NCBI GenBank assembly: GCA_002483135.1
Contig: DLHI01000009.1
Span: forward strand, 1 to 43,530
DNA length: 43,530 bases
Reading direction: 5' to 3'
DNA from: Hyphomonadaceae bacterium UBA7672
Lineage (GTDB): Bacteria > Pseudomonadota > Alphaproteobacteria > Caulobacterales > Hyphomonadaceae
The position numbers and the translations under genes are program-made. Of the stretch, positions 1 through 8,530 are shown piece after piece. Each line of letters opens with the position of its first letter. The stretch's first letter is position 1. Below the pieces are notes generated by a model that did no database searches, was not told the DNA's origin, and saw nothing but the letters and a program-made list of their open reading frames with translations.

Positions 1-1
1 A

Positions 2-967
2 GCCGCGCTGAAGAAGCTTCACTCAATTGGATTTGAGAGCCCGACAAAACTGCCCGGCGGCGCTACGATTACGTTGCGCCGAGCTGGGCACATTCTTGGA
101 GCGGCCACGGTAGAGGTTAAGTGGGGCGGGCGCACGGTTGTGTTTTCCGGTGATCTGGGTCGCTACGATGATCCGTTCATGCCCGACCCGCAACCTGTTT
201 CCGAGGCCGACTACGTCGTGATCGAGTCAACCTATGGCGATCGTACGCACGCGAAAACGGATCCGATGCAAGAGCTTGGCGATGTCATCGAGCGCACCGT
301 AAGGCGGGGTGGATCGGTCATCATTCCGGCATTTGCAGTCGGCCGCACCCAGCTACTGCTCTATCATCTCTGGATGCTGAAGCAGTCTGGACGACTGAAT
401 CTGGCGCCGATCTTCCTCGACAGCCCGATGGCGATCAATGCAACGGAGTTGCTGTGTCGCCATCTCGACGATCATCGATTTTCGGAAGCGGTCTGCAAGG
501 CGTCGTGCGCCATCGCGACATACGTGCGAAGTGTTGAAGAATCCAAGGCTGTCACCGCCAACACCATGCCGAAGGTCATCATCGCCGGCAGCGGCATGGC
601 GACAGGCGGGCGGGTGCTCCACCACATCAAGTCCTTTGGCCCGGATTCCAAGAATACGATCCTGTTCGCAGGTTACCAGAGTGTCGGGACCAGGGGCGCA
701 AAGCTGCTTGCCGGCGATCGCGAAACAAAACTCTTCGGTCAGTGGATCCCCATTCGAGCGGAAATCGCGACTCTGCCGGCTTTGTCAGGGCACGGTGATG
801 CCGACGAACTGATGCGCTGGCTGGGGGGATTCGCTACACCGCCGCGGCGAACCTTTGTGGTCCATGGTGAGCCGTCCGCCTCCGAGGCTCTCAGGGTTCG
901 CATTGGTCGGGATCTGAGATGGAACTGCGACGTAGTAGATCCGCTCCGCCACTATGAGCTGTCATGA
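2..967 (+). CDS. MBL-fold beta-CASP ribonuclease-like hydrolase (5' partial)
   Basis: The C-terminal 321 residues of a metallo-beta-lactamase/beta-CASP protein, the family that includes RNA endo/exonucleases of the CPSF73/TTHA0252 type. The frame is open to the left edge, so the N-terminus with the HxHxDH metal motif lies outside the window; the TTG at 74 is not a credible start. Visible motifs: AGHILGAA (metal His), FSGDLGR (metal Asp), ESTYGDRTH (beta-CASP motif A), IIPAFAVGR, LDSPMA, SGMATGGRVLHHIK (motif B) and LSGHGDADELMRWL (motif C region). It probably cleaves RNA in the cytoplasm using two zinc ions, but the exact substrate cannot be read. Its TGA overlaps the next ATG (ATGA), so it is translationally coupled to the phosphorylase gene. 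Confidence 0.88.
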   Translation, partial: AALKKLHSIGFESPTKLPGGATITLRRAGHILGAATVEVKWGGRTVVFSGDLGRYDDPFMPDPQPVSEADYVVIESTYGDRTHAKTDPMQELGDVIERTVRRGGSVIIPAFAVGRTQLLLYHLWMLKQSGRLNLAPIFLDSPMAINATELLCRHLDDHRFSEAVCKASCAIATYVRSVEESKAVTANTMPKVIIAGSGMATGGRVLHHIKSFGPDSKNTILFAGYQSVGTRGAKLLAGDRETKLFGQWIPIRAEIATLPALSGHGDADELMRWLGGFATPPRRTFVVHGEPSASEALRVRIGRDLRWNCDVVDPLRHYELS

Positions 968-2496
968 CCACATCAAACCAGACCACGATCGTAGCCGATC
1001 ACACACCAGCATTGAGGGCCAAGCGGCTTGGTTTGCTGACGCAGGATGAGGCGATTGTATTGATGCGCTCGGACTGCCATGTCTGTCGGTCAGAAGGACT
1101 GTCGCCACGCGCACGCGTCTTGTTGAGCGCTGAAGGCCGTGAGGTTGTCGCGACGCTCTACCAGGTCGACAACGACTGGTTGGACGTGAACGAGGCAGGA
1201 CTCACTGAAGCGACGTGGACAAAGCTTGCGGTCGCGGATGGCGCACCGATTACGGTGCGACACGCGCCGACCGTTGAATCACTCGCCGATGTGCGAAAGC
1301 GAATCTATGGGGGGCGGCTCGATAGCCGGGCGTTTCGAACAATCGTCGGTGACATCGTCGGCGGCCACTACGTCGACATCCATCTTGCGGCATTCATTAC
1401 CGCTTGCTCTGCATTCCCTCTTGATCTTGGCGAGATGACGCATCTCACACGTGCGATGGTCGAGGTGGGCGAGCATCTGTCATGGCCTTCGACTGTTGTC
1501 GTCGACAAGCATTGTGTCGGTGGTCTTCCCGGGAATCGAACGACACCCATCGTGGTGGCTATTCTCGCGAGCCTGGGGCTGGTGATGCCCAAGACCTCCT
1601 CGCGCGCGATTACCTCGCCGGCCGGAACGGCCGACGCCATGGAGACGCTGGCGCCCGTTGACCTGGACCTCGGGCAGATGCGGAGCGTAGTGGAAAAGGA
1701 AGGGGCCTGCATCGCCTGGGGCGGCGCCGTAAGGCTGAGCCCGGCCGATGACGTGTTGATCCGGATCGAACGCGCGCTCGACATCGACACCGAGGGTCAA
1801 CTGATTGCGTCGGTTCTGTCGAAGAAGATAGCGGCAGGCTCGACGCATGTCGTGCTCGATCTTCCCGTCGGCCCGACGGCCAAGGTCCGCACCGCCGAGG
1901 CAGCAAAGGCGCTTTCAAACCATTTGACGGCGGTCGCGGATGCCTTCGGTCTTCACACACGTTGCGTGCTCACCGATGGAACGCAGCCAGTCGGAGTCGG
2001 AATCGGACCGGCGCTGGAGGCCAGGGATGTTCTCGCCGTACTGCAGTCAACGGCGGCAGCTCCAGCCGACTTGCGCGAACGCGCCCTCCTGATTGCTGGG
2101 GCGGCATTGGAGCTAACGGGGAAAGCGCCGAGCGGCGCAGGAAGAGCGATGGCGGCTGCGGCGCTGGACGATGGGCGCGCGTGGGCCAAGTTCCAACGCA
2201 TCTGTGAAGCGCAGGGTGGTCTACGCGTGCCGCCCAGGGCAGCATTCAGGCGCGCGCTGACGGCGCACCGTTCAGGTATCCTGACCGAGATCGATAACCG
2301 CAGGATATCCCGCCTTGCCAAGCTGGCTGGCGCGCCAGACGACAAGGCGGCGGGCCTGGAAATGCATGTTCGTCTGGGCGACGGCCTGGTCGCGGGACAA
2401 TCCTTGGCGACGGTTCACGCTGAAGCGCCGGGACAACTCGCCTATGCGTTTGAATACGCCGTATTGAACGTGGACATGTTTGGAATCGAGGCTTGA
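964..2496 (+). CDS. AMP phosphorylase-like protein (thymidine phosphorylase family, long form)
   Basis: A 510-residue member of the nucleoside phosphorylase family of DeoA and archaeal AMP phosphorylase. The length and the extra N-terminal domain (about residues 1-85) match the archaeal AMP phosphorylase form, not the roughly 440-residue DeoA. The phosphate-binding loop reads VDKHCVGGLPGNRTT and a second block reads SRAITSPAGTADAME. Both resemble AMP phosphorylase, whereas DeoA has DKHSTGGVGD. The expected reaction is NMP plus phosphate giving base plus ribose 1,5-bisphosphate; thymidine phosphorolysis is the alternative. It starts in a 4-base overlap with the beta-CASP gene and is followed after 4 bases by PRPP synthetase. 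No ribose-1,5-bisphosphate isomerase or RuBisCO gene is present in the window. Confidence 0.85.
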   Translation: MTTSNQTTIVADHTPALRAKRLGLLTQDEAIVLMRSDCHVCRSEGLSPRARVLLSAEGREVVATLYQVDNDWLDVNEAGLTEATWTKLAVADGAPITVRHAPTVESLADVRKRIYGGRLDSRAFRTIVGDIVGGHYVDIHLAAFITACSAFPLDLGEMTHLTRAMVEVGEHLSWPSTVVVDKHCVGGLPGNRTTPIVVAILASLGLVMPKTSSRAITSPAGTADAMETLAPVDLDLGQMRSVVEKEGACIAWGGAVRLSPADDVLIRIERALDIDTEGQLIASVLSKKIAAGSTHVVLDLPVGPTAKVRTAEAAKALSNHLTAVADAFGLHTRCVLTDGTQPVGVGIGPALEARDVLAVLQSTAAAPADLRERALLIAGAALELTGKAPSGAGRAMAAAALDDGRAWAKFQRICEAQGGLRVPPRAAFRRALTAHRSGILTEIDNRRISRLAKLAGAPDDKAAGLEMHVRLGDGLVAGQSLATVHAEAPGQLAYAFEYAVLNVDMFGIEA

Positions 2497-2500
2497 ACTC

Positions 2501-3373
2501 ATGAGAGTGCTGTTGCCCATGCCGGGGAACGAGGCGATGGCCGCCGGTCTCGCGGCGCGGTCGTCTGCCGAACTCGGACTCCTGGAGACACGACGCTTCC
2601 CTGATCAGGAATCCTATGTTCGGATCGCCAGTGATGTGCGCGGAAAGGTCGTCGACATCGTCTGCTCGCTCGCCCGGCCGGATGAGCAGTTCCTCAGCTT
2701 GGTTTTCGCCGCCAGAACGGCGCGCGAACTGGGTGCGACCGCCGTCAATCTTGTTGCGCCCTATCTTGCCTACATGCGCCAGGACAAGCGGTTCCAGGAA
2801 GGGGAGGCGATTTCATCCATTCATTTCGCGAACCTGCTGTCCCAGATGTTCGACAATCTTGTGACGGTCGATCCGCATCTACATCGCCGCAATGATCTAG
2901 GAGAGATTTTTTCAATACCGACACGGGTGAAGCATGCGGCGACGCTGCTCGCGGAGTGGATCAAGATCAATGTCGAAAGGCCGTTGGTGATCGGACCAGA
3001 TAGCGAAAGCGAGCAGTGGGTATCAGCCGTCGCGCAATATGCCGGGGCCCCGTATGTCGTTCTGTCAAAACAGCGCTCTGGCGATCGTCAGGTCAAGATC
3101 ACGGTTCCCAGCCTGGACCAGTGGAAGGACCGGCGCCCGGTTCTGATCGACGATATCGTGTCTTCCGGGCGCACAATGATTGAAGCGGCCGGCGAACTGA
3201 GCAGCCGCGGCCTCGCGAAGCCCTATTGCCTGGCGGTACATGCCCTGTTCGCCGACAACTCCTACGCTCAGCTCACCAGTCTGTCCGATCGGGTCATCAC
3301 GACCGACACCGTCCCGCATCCGTCAAATGCAGTTAGCGTTGTCGAATTGATAGCGTCGAGCGTGGCGGCCTAG
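2501..3373 (+). CDS. prs: Ribose-phosphate pyrophosphokinase (PRPP synthetase), short archaeal-like form
   Basis: A 290-residue PRPP synthetase that makes PRPP from ribose 5-phosphate and ATP. Visible motifs: RFPDQESYVRI, the catalytic-loop region LVAPYLAYMRQDKRF, the metal-binding stretch VDPHLHRR and the PRPP loop VLIDDIVSSGRTM. It is shorter than the usual bacterial enzyme (about 310-320 residues) and closer in length to archaeal ones. An upstream in-frame TTG at 2480 lies inside the phosphorylase gene; the ATG at 2501 follows the phosphorylase stop by 4 bases and is the natural start. It is the last gene of this plus-strand run and converges with the dehydrogenase gene ending at 3447. Confidence 0.92.
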   Translation: MRVLLPMPGNEAMAAGLAARSSAELGLLETRRFPDQESYVRIASDVRGKVVDIVCSLARPDEQFLSLVFAARTARELGATAVNLVAPYLAYMRQDKRFQEGEAISSIHFANLLSQMFDNLVTVDPHLHRRNDLGEIFSIPTRVKHAATLLAEWIKINVERPLVIGPDSESEQWVSAVAQYAGAPYVVLSKQRSGDRQVKITVPSLDQWKDRRPVLIDDIVSSGRTMIEAAGELSSRGLAKPYCLAVHALFADNSYAQLTSLSDRVITTDTVPHPSNAVSVVELIASSVAA

Positions 3374-3446
3374 GGCGCGGTGCTTACAGAAGTCTCGATT
3401 TGTGAGGCAATTCTGGCGATCGCGCGCTGGGCTATCGTCTCCGCCG

Positions 3447-4457
3447 CTAGGGTTGCCAGATGACGTTGCGCGGTGCGCCTTGCGCAAAAGCTTCGATGTT
3501 TTCGAGCGTGGTCTCGACGATCCGCTTGACCGCCTCTGTGGTATTGTAGGCATTGTGCGGTGTCACGAGCACGTTTGGAAAACGAAACAGGGCGTGGTTG
3601 GCGACGAGCGCGGCGAGATCTGGATTGGACGCTGCCGTATCTGTCCTGAATATTTCGGCTTCGTCGCGCAGAGCGGGTTCATTGGGCAAGACATCCAGAC
3701 CTGCTGCTCCCAGTTTTCCCCGGTCGAGCGCTCTGACCATGGCCTCGACGTTCACAACCGAACCCCGTGCCGTGTTGATCAGCACGGCGTGAGGCTTCAT
3801 CAACGCAAACTCGGCGTCAGATATCAGGTTTGTTGTCTGAGACGTGGCCGGTAGGTGCAGGGTGATGATGTCGCTTCGCGAAAGAGCTTCGCTTAGCGAG
3901 ACATAGGAAAAACCCAGCCGTTGCGAGATTTCATGGTCTGGATGTTGGTCCACTGCGATCACGGCCATCCCGAAACCCAAGGCAATTTCGATCACGCGAC
4001 GTCCGATGCGCCCTACGCCAATTACGCCAATCGTCTTCCCGCGCAGCTCGAACCCTCTCAGGCCAGACTGGGAGAATTGTCCGTGCAGTGTCCGTTCCAC
4101 AGAAGCCGGAAGATGTCTGGCGAGTCCCAGGAGGAGGGCGAAAGCGTGCTCTGCGACGGTGGAATCGCCATAGTCGGGAACATTGCAGACTGTGACGCGG
4201 TGAGCCTTGCAATAGTTCAGATCGATGTGGTCGTAGCCCGTCGAACGGGTTGCAACGAGCTGCAAGCTGGGAAACTGAGCCAGAACGGTCGCGTCTAGTT
4301 TGGAATAGACAAACGGGCTCAGAATCTCGGCATCGACATGGTCACGCGCCGTCGTCGCAGTTAGCGCAGCGCTGGTGCACGAGATACTATGCCGCGGCGC
4401 GAGGCGAAGGCATGCCTCTTGTTCCCACTGCTCTGTTTCGAAGACCGCGATCTTCAT
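3447..4457 (-). CDS. D-isomer-specific 2-hydroxyacid dehydrogenase
   Basis: A 336-residue NAD-dependent dehydrogenase of the D-lactate/D-glycerate type. Visible features: RSTGYDHIDL and STVAEHAFALLLGL in the N-terminal domain, the Rossmann glycine motif GVIGVGRIGRRV (about residues 142-153), the catalytic-arginine block LINTARGSVVN and the catalytic-histidine block VTPHNAYNT. The open frame extends to 4499, but the ATG at 4457 begins the typical MKIAVFET start and is chosen. The substrate is uncertain: D-lactate, glyoxylate/hydroxypyruvate and similar 2-oxoacids are all possible. It follows the GAPDH gene on the same strand after about 140 bases and is probably the last gene of that operon. 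Confidence 0.88.
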   Translation of the reverse strand: MKIAVFETEQWEQEACLRLAPRHSISCTSAALTATTARDHVDAEILSPFVYSKLDATVLAQFPSLQLVATRSTGYDHIDLNYCKAHRVTVCNVPDYGDSTVAEHAFALLLGLARHLPASVERTLHGQFSQSGLRGFELRGKTIGVIGVGRIGRRVIEIALGFGMAVIAVDQHPDHEISQRLGFSYVSLSEALSRSDIITLHLPATSQTTNLISDAEFALMKPHAVLINTARGSVVNVEAMVRALDRGKLGAAGLDVLPNEPALRDEAEIFRTDTAASNPDLAALVANHALFRFPNVLVTPHNAYNTTEAVKRIVETTLENIEAFAQGAPRNVIWQP

Positions 4458-4596
4458 GCCCTGCTCACAATTTTGCGAAAGCGGGAGGCTGGCCGCCACT
4501 GTCCCGCTGTTCGGGTAGGGGGCGAGGCGCGAGAAGGTGGTGAACCATATCAGTCATTCACTCCACCAGAGCCTGTGCCGCTGTTTCTGCTTTTCT

Positions 4597-5664
4597 TCAT
4601 GGCGCGGGGTCATCACCTGCTCGCAGGAAATCAAAAGGCCCAATCCCAAGGCTGGCATTCGTTTGCAGAATCGAGGCCGCACCATCGCGAGTTCCGCCCG
4701 CCAGCGCGCGGATGGCATCGATCGTCTCAGGGATGACGATCGCCTGATTGTCGACCATGTAGGCGTAGAAAAGTTCATCGCCTTGTACCCGGAGCATGTC
4801 AGTCCAGAGGGCGACTTCATACAGATCGCCGTGGGGCCGACCGAGATCGGCCATCAGTTCCTTCACCGCGTTTATGGCGCCTAGTCCATCAGCCGTGCGA
4901 ATGTAAGCGATCCGCGGCGAGGTGCCGAACGCCTCGAGCACCTCTTCCTTCGATGCATCGCGCGTCATCTGAACGGACCAGTAGTGCAGGTGACCCAAGG
5001 TCTCAGGCACTTTGACCGCCATCGTCACCACGTCCAGGTCGGGATCGACGCTTCTTGCATCGGGCCCCTGGTGACTTGGAATCGCGGGCTCTGGCACCAG
5101 TGTGTTCATGATGCCGCCACGATCGCTCTCCCAGGGATCAGTCGCCCGTCGCAACAAGGTTCCACGCGCGCGGCGCAACAGTCCGGCGCGTTTCAGCGCG
5201 GTCAACGTACGTACGATTGATGTGGTGTTGCACGATACCACACGCGTCGCCGCCCGATCTATCGCCTCCACATAGTTGGCCTCGGCGACAAACGAGTGCC
5301 CCGCGACCGCATGAGCTTCGCCGCCCTGCAAGACAAACGGACGATTTTGGGCGCGATAGGTCGGCGCATTCCGTGCGCCCACTCCCTTTGGCGTGCAGTC
5401 AACGACGACGTCGCAATCAGCGATCAACTCGTCGAGGCCGCCCTCCAGCTTCAGGTTCGCAGCTTCCATGGCGCGGGCGTCTTCGGTCGTCGCCCCATAT
5501 AGCCGTACGCCCTGGTGGACGGCGAGGCGCAGGCGCCAGTCAGCAGTGATGTCTGCGACGCCCCTCAACTCCATGTCGTTCTGCCGCCCAATCGCGAGGG
5601 CGACGCGCTTTCCAATCACGCCGTAGCCATTCACTCCAACACGGATCTTTCGGCTTACGGTCAT
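4597..5664 (-). CDS. Type II (archaeal-type) glyceraldehyde-3-phosphate dehydrogenase
   Basis: A 355-residue protein of the archaeal class II GAPDH family, unlike the usual bacterial GapA. It interconverts glyceraldehyde 3-phosphate and 1,3-bisphosphoglycerate with NAD(P). Visible features: the N-terminal VGVNGYGVIGKRVA dinucleotide fold (residues 9-22), CTPKGVG near residue 90 and the active-site cysteine in VSCNTTSIVRTL, the class II counterpart of the classical SCTTN. The GGAAGG ribosome site a few bases upstream of 5664 supports this start. It starts 18 bases after the stop of the P-type ATPase, so the two are probably cotranscribed. A class II enzyme in a bacterial metal/stress cluster suggests horizontal origin or a specialised role, not housekeeping glycolysis. 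Confidence 0.9.
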   Translation of the reverse strand: MTVSRKIRVGVNGYGVIGKRVALAIGRQNDMELRGVADITADWRLRLAVHQGVRLYGATTEDARAMEAANLKLEGGLDELIADCDVVVDCTPKGVGARNAPTYRAQNRPFVLQGGEAHAVAGHSFVAEANYVEAIDRAATRVVSCNTTSIVRTLTALKRAGLLRRARGTLLRRATDPWESDRGGIMNTLVPEPAIPSHQGPDARSVDPDLDVVTMAVKVPETLGHLHYWSVQMTRDASKEEVLEAFGTSPRIAYIRTADGLGAINAVKELMADLGRPHGDLYEVALWTDMLRVQGDELFYAYMVDNQAIVIPETIDAIRALAGGTRDGAASILQTNASLGIGPFDFLRAGDDPAP

Positions 5665-5682
5665 GGAGATGCCTTCCTTCGA

Positions 5683-8094
5683 TTACCTGCTCTCCGGTCG
5701 CGGCATCGCGAGTGGAGCCGGGGCATCCTTTGGATTGATCGCGGAACGGCGCCGACGCCGATGCCGGACTGGGCCATCCAGCCGCGTGCGCTTGAGCAGG
5801 AGTGCGTTGGCCGCAACGATGGCGGAGCTTCCCGACATGGCCAGGGCGGCAATCTCCGGGCTCAGCGTGAAGGGATAAAGGACGCCGGCGGCAAGGGGGA
5901 AGGCAATGACGTTGTAGCCAACCGCCCACCAGAGGTTCTGGTGCATCTTGCCCAGGGTCGCGCGCGACAGCTCGATCGCCTTGACGACGTCTGCCGGATC
6001 GCTGCGCATCAGGACCACATCAGCGCTCTCTATGGCGACGTCGGTGCCGGCTCCAATGGCGAAGCCCACGTCCGATTGGGTAAGGGCAGGGGCATCGTTG
6101 ACGCCATCGCCAACGAAGCCGACCTTTGAGCCCTGATCCTGGAGGCCCTTCACCTTGGCGGCCTTGTCGCCCGGAAGCACCTCCGCGAGCACGATATCGA
6201 TCCCAAGCTCCCTTGCGATGCGCTGGGCCGTGCCAAGATTGTCGCCGGTCATCATGGCGACCTTCACGTCCATCGCCTGCAGCCGCTCGATCGTCGCCTT
6301 GGCGGTCGGTCGCGGCGCGTCCGCGACGGCAATAAGTCCAATCAGCTTTCCATCCTGGGCGATATGAACGACTGTTCGCCCGGATCCCTGCAGCCTTTCC
6401 GAAGCGGCCGCCAATTCACCGAGTTCGATGCGATGCTCCCCCATCAGGATGCGGTTGCCTGACAGCACTTCATGTCCATCGACGGTCGCTTTGAGGCCCT
6501 TGCCTCCAAACGACTGAAAGGCGCTCGCGGTAGAAACTGGCAAGCCCTTGGCCCGCTCCAGAACGGCCTTGGCGATGTGATGCTCGGATCCCTGCTCGAT
6601 GGCCGCCGCGATCGAGAGTATCTTCGTCTCGTCGAAGCCGGACGCGGGGACGATCTCGACGACTTTGGGTTCTCCCATCGTAAGCGTGCCGGTCTTGTCG
6701 AACACGACGATGTCGAGCTTGACCGATTCCTCGAGCGCTGCTGCGTCCTTGATCAGGATGCCGTTGGCGGCGCCGAGGCCGGTTCCCACCATGACTGCCA
6801 TGGGCGTAGCCAGCCCGAGCGCGTCGGGACAAGCGATAACGAAGACAGTGATGGTCAGGGTGAGAGCGAACAGCAATGTCTGACCCACCACCCAGAACCA
6901 GACGACAAATGTCAGCAGTCCAATCAGGATCGCCGCAAGCACGAGCCATTGGGAGGCGCGATCAGCCAGGAGCTGGGCCGGAGCCTTCGAATTCTGTGCT
7001 TCCTGGACCAGCTTGACGATCTGCGCGAGCGCGGTGTCGGCGCCAACCTTTGTCGCGCGATACCTGAACGTTCCTGTCTTGTTGATGGCGCCGCCGACCA
7101 CACTATCGCCTACCCCCTTGGTGACGGGGAGGGACTCGCCCGTCAGCATTGATTCATCGATGTCCGAACCGCCGGTCTCAATAACGCCATCGACCGGGAT
7201 CTTGCCGCCTGGTCGCACTACTACGAGTTCACCAACCAGCACGGCCGATGTTGGAACCTCTACCTCTGCGCCGTTTCGCAAAACTCTTGCCGTAGGTGGC
7301 GCCAGATCCATCAAGTGCCGGATTGCCGCCGAAGCGCCAGCGCGCGCGCGCATTTCCAGCCAATGCCCCAACAGAATGAAGACCAGCAGCAGCGCCGACG
7401 CTTCATAGAACTGCTCGGCTTCGTAGAAGAACGTCGCGCCAATACTGAAGAAATAGCCGGTGCCGACGCTCAACAGCACGAGGACCGCCATGTTGAGTAC
7501 GCCCCGTCGGAGGGCGCGTACCGCAGCGATGAAGAATGGCCATCCAGGATAGAGGATCGCCCCGCTAGCGAGAACGAACAGCACAAGTTTCAGAGGCAGG
7601 CCGAAGGGCGGATCGACGCGCATGAAGTCCATGCCCATCGGCGCCAGGAAGAAAATGGGAATCGTGAAGGCGAGGCTCACAAAGAACCGGTTGCGCATGT
7701 CGCGGGCCATGGCCTGCATGTCCATGCCTGGACCGTGGCCCATCTCATGTCCGGCGTGCGGATCGATGGAGGCTTTCTTGGCCGGCTTGGACGCCGCTTT
7801 GTCATGCACGTGCCCGGGCGCGTGAGTGTCCTCCGGAACAACCGTATCCTCATCAGGCGTGCAGACATGTCGCGGGACGACTTCGCCGCGGCAATGGAAG
7901 CCGCAGTCGCGCACAGCATCCCGAAGCTGCGAGACGGTCGCAACGGCTTCATCATAGGTCACGGTCGCCGACGCGGTGGCGAAGTTGGCTGAGACCTGCG
8001 TGACGCCGGGTAGGGCGCGCAGCCGCCGCTCCACCACAAGCGGATCCAGAGGCGTCCGGAATGTCGACACATCGACGGTCGTGGTGCGCACCAA
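5683..8094 (-). CDS. Heavy-metal-translocating P1B-type ATPase with CPD transmembrane motif
   Basis: An inner-membrane metal pump of about 800 residues. The N-terminal 65 residues have the length and pattern of a heavy-metal-associated (HMA) domain but lack CxxC. A His/Met-rich linker follows (roughly residues 85-128, with HAPGHVH and HAGHEMGHGPGMDM). Catalytic parts are intact: TGES, the phosphorylation motif DKTGT (about residue 465), SEHH in the nucleotide domain (SEHP is usual) and GDGVNDAP (about 663). The metal motif in the sixth helix is ACPDALGLATP, so CPD instead of the CPC of copper(I) pumps. The start is TTG at 8094 or, better spaced from GGGAG, GTG at 8091. Metal specificity is unclear; copper is plausible from the region. 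GAPDH follows after 18 bases. Confidence 0.9.
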   Translation of the reverse strand: MVRTTTVDVSTFRTPLDPLVVERRLRALPGVTQVSANFATASATVTYDEAVATVSQLRDAVRDCGFHCRGEVVPRHVCTPDEDTVVPEDTHAPGHVHDKAASKPAKKASIDPHAGHEMGHGPGMDMQAMARDMRNRFFVSLAFTIPIFFLAPMGMDFMRVDPPFGLPLKLVLFVLASGAILYPGWPFFIAAVRALRRGVLNMAVLVLLSVGTGYFFSIGATFFYEAEQFYEASALLLVFILLGHWLEMRARAGASAAIRHLMDLAPPTARVLRNGAEVEVPTSAVLVGELVVVRPGGKIPVDGVIETGGSDIDESMLTGESLPVTKGVGDSVVGGAINKTGTFRYRATKVGADTALAQIVKLVQEAQNSKAPAQLLADRASQWLVLAAILIGLLTFVVWFWVVGQTLLFALTLTITVFVIACPDALGLATPMAVMVGTGLGAANGILIKDAAALEESVKLDIVVFDKTGTLTMGEPKVVEIVPASGFDETKILSIAAAIEQGSEHHIAKAVLERAKGLPVSTASAFQSFGGKGLKATVDGHEVLSGNRILMGEHRIELGELAAASERLQGSGRTVVHIAQDGKLIGLIAVADAPRPTAKATIERLQAMDVKVAMMTGDNLGTAQRIARELGIDIVLAEVLPGDKAAKVKGLQDQGSKVGFVGDGVNDAPALTQSDVGFAIGAGTDVAIESADVVLMRSDPADVVKAIELSRATLGKMHQNLWWAVGYNVIAFPLAAGVLYPFTLSPEIAALAMSGSSAIVAANALLLKRTRLDGPVRHRRRRRSAINPKDAPAPLAMPRPESR

Positions 8095-8530
8095 GAACTC
8101 CCGCTGGATTCATTGTACCATACGCCGCTACGCCCATATCCCCGCATCTTTGTTGGCGGGGCGAGATCGATCGTCGTCGCAGTACTCGGCGGCGCGGCGG
8201 CGCGACCTCAAAGCTGGTCGGCCGACATGCCCTGGTCGACGACGTTCGATCTTGATCTGGGTCAGACCGGGCAGGCTCAAAACAATTGGCCTGCGGCGAT
8301 CAGGCCAGAATCTTGTTTTTCAGGGGGCGGCTGCCGAGGCGCGTAATACCATCATGTCCCAGCAACCCTGGAGTGAAGTTGCCAAGTCCTGACCCGACCG
8401 TGATTAATGCAGCAGATCGACCCCGCTCGGCGATCCCGCAGGATATCGGCGGCCATTCGAGCGTGGGGCGCGTCTCAGTCGCGGGCAGGATGTTTGTCAC
8501 GCGATGCTCGACTGGTTTTTGGAGATGCGG
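8095..8530. other. Intergenic region between divergent ATPase and oleate hydratase genes
   Basis: This stretch separates the minus-strand ATPase from the plus-strand oleate hydratase and must hold both promoters. Several short open frames cross it in every frame, but none has a ribosome site together with a protein-like composition. A minus-strand TACAAT (8112-8117) could be a -10 box for the ATPase, but no convincing -35 box is seen. Confidence 0.4.

Noticed and set aside
6472..7152. Long plus-strand open frame inside the CPD ATPase gene (226 codons)
   Set aside because: Antisense shadow of a clear P-type ATPase; its product has no recognisable motif and GC-rich antisense frames are common here.
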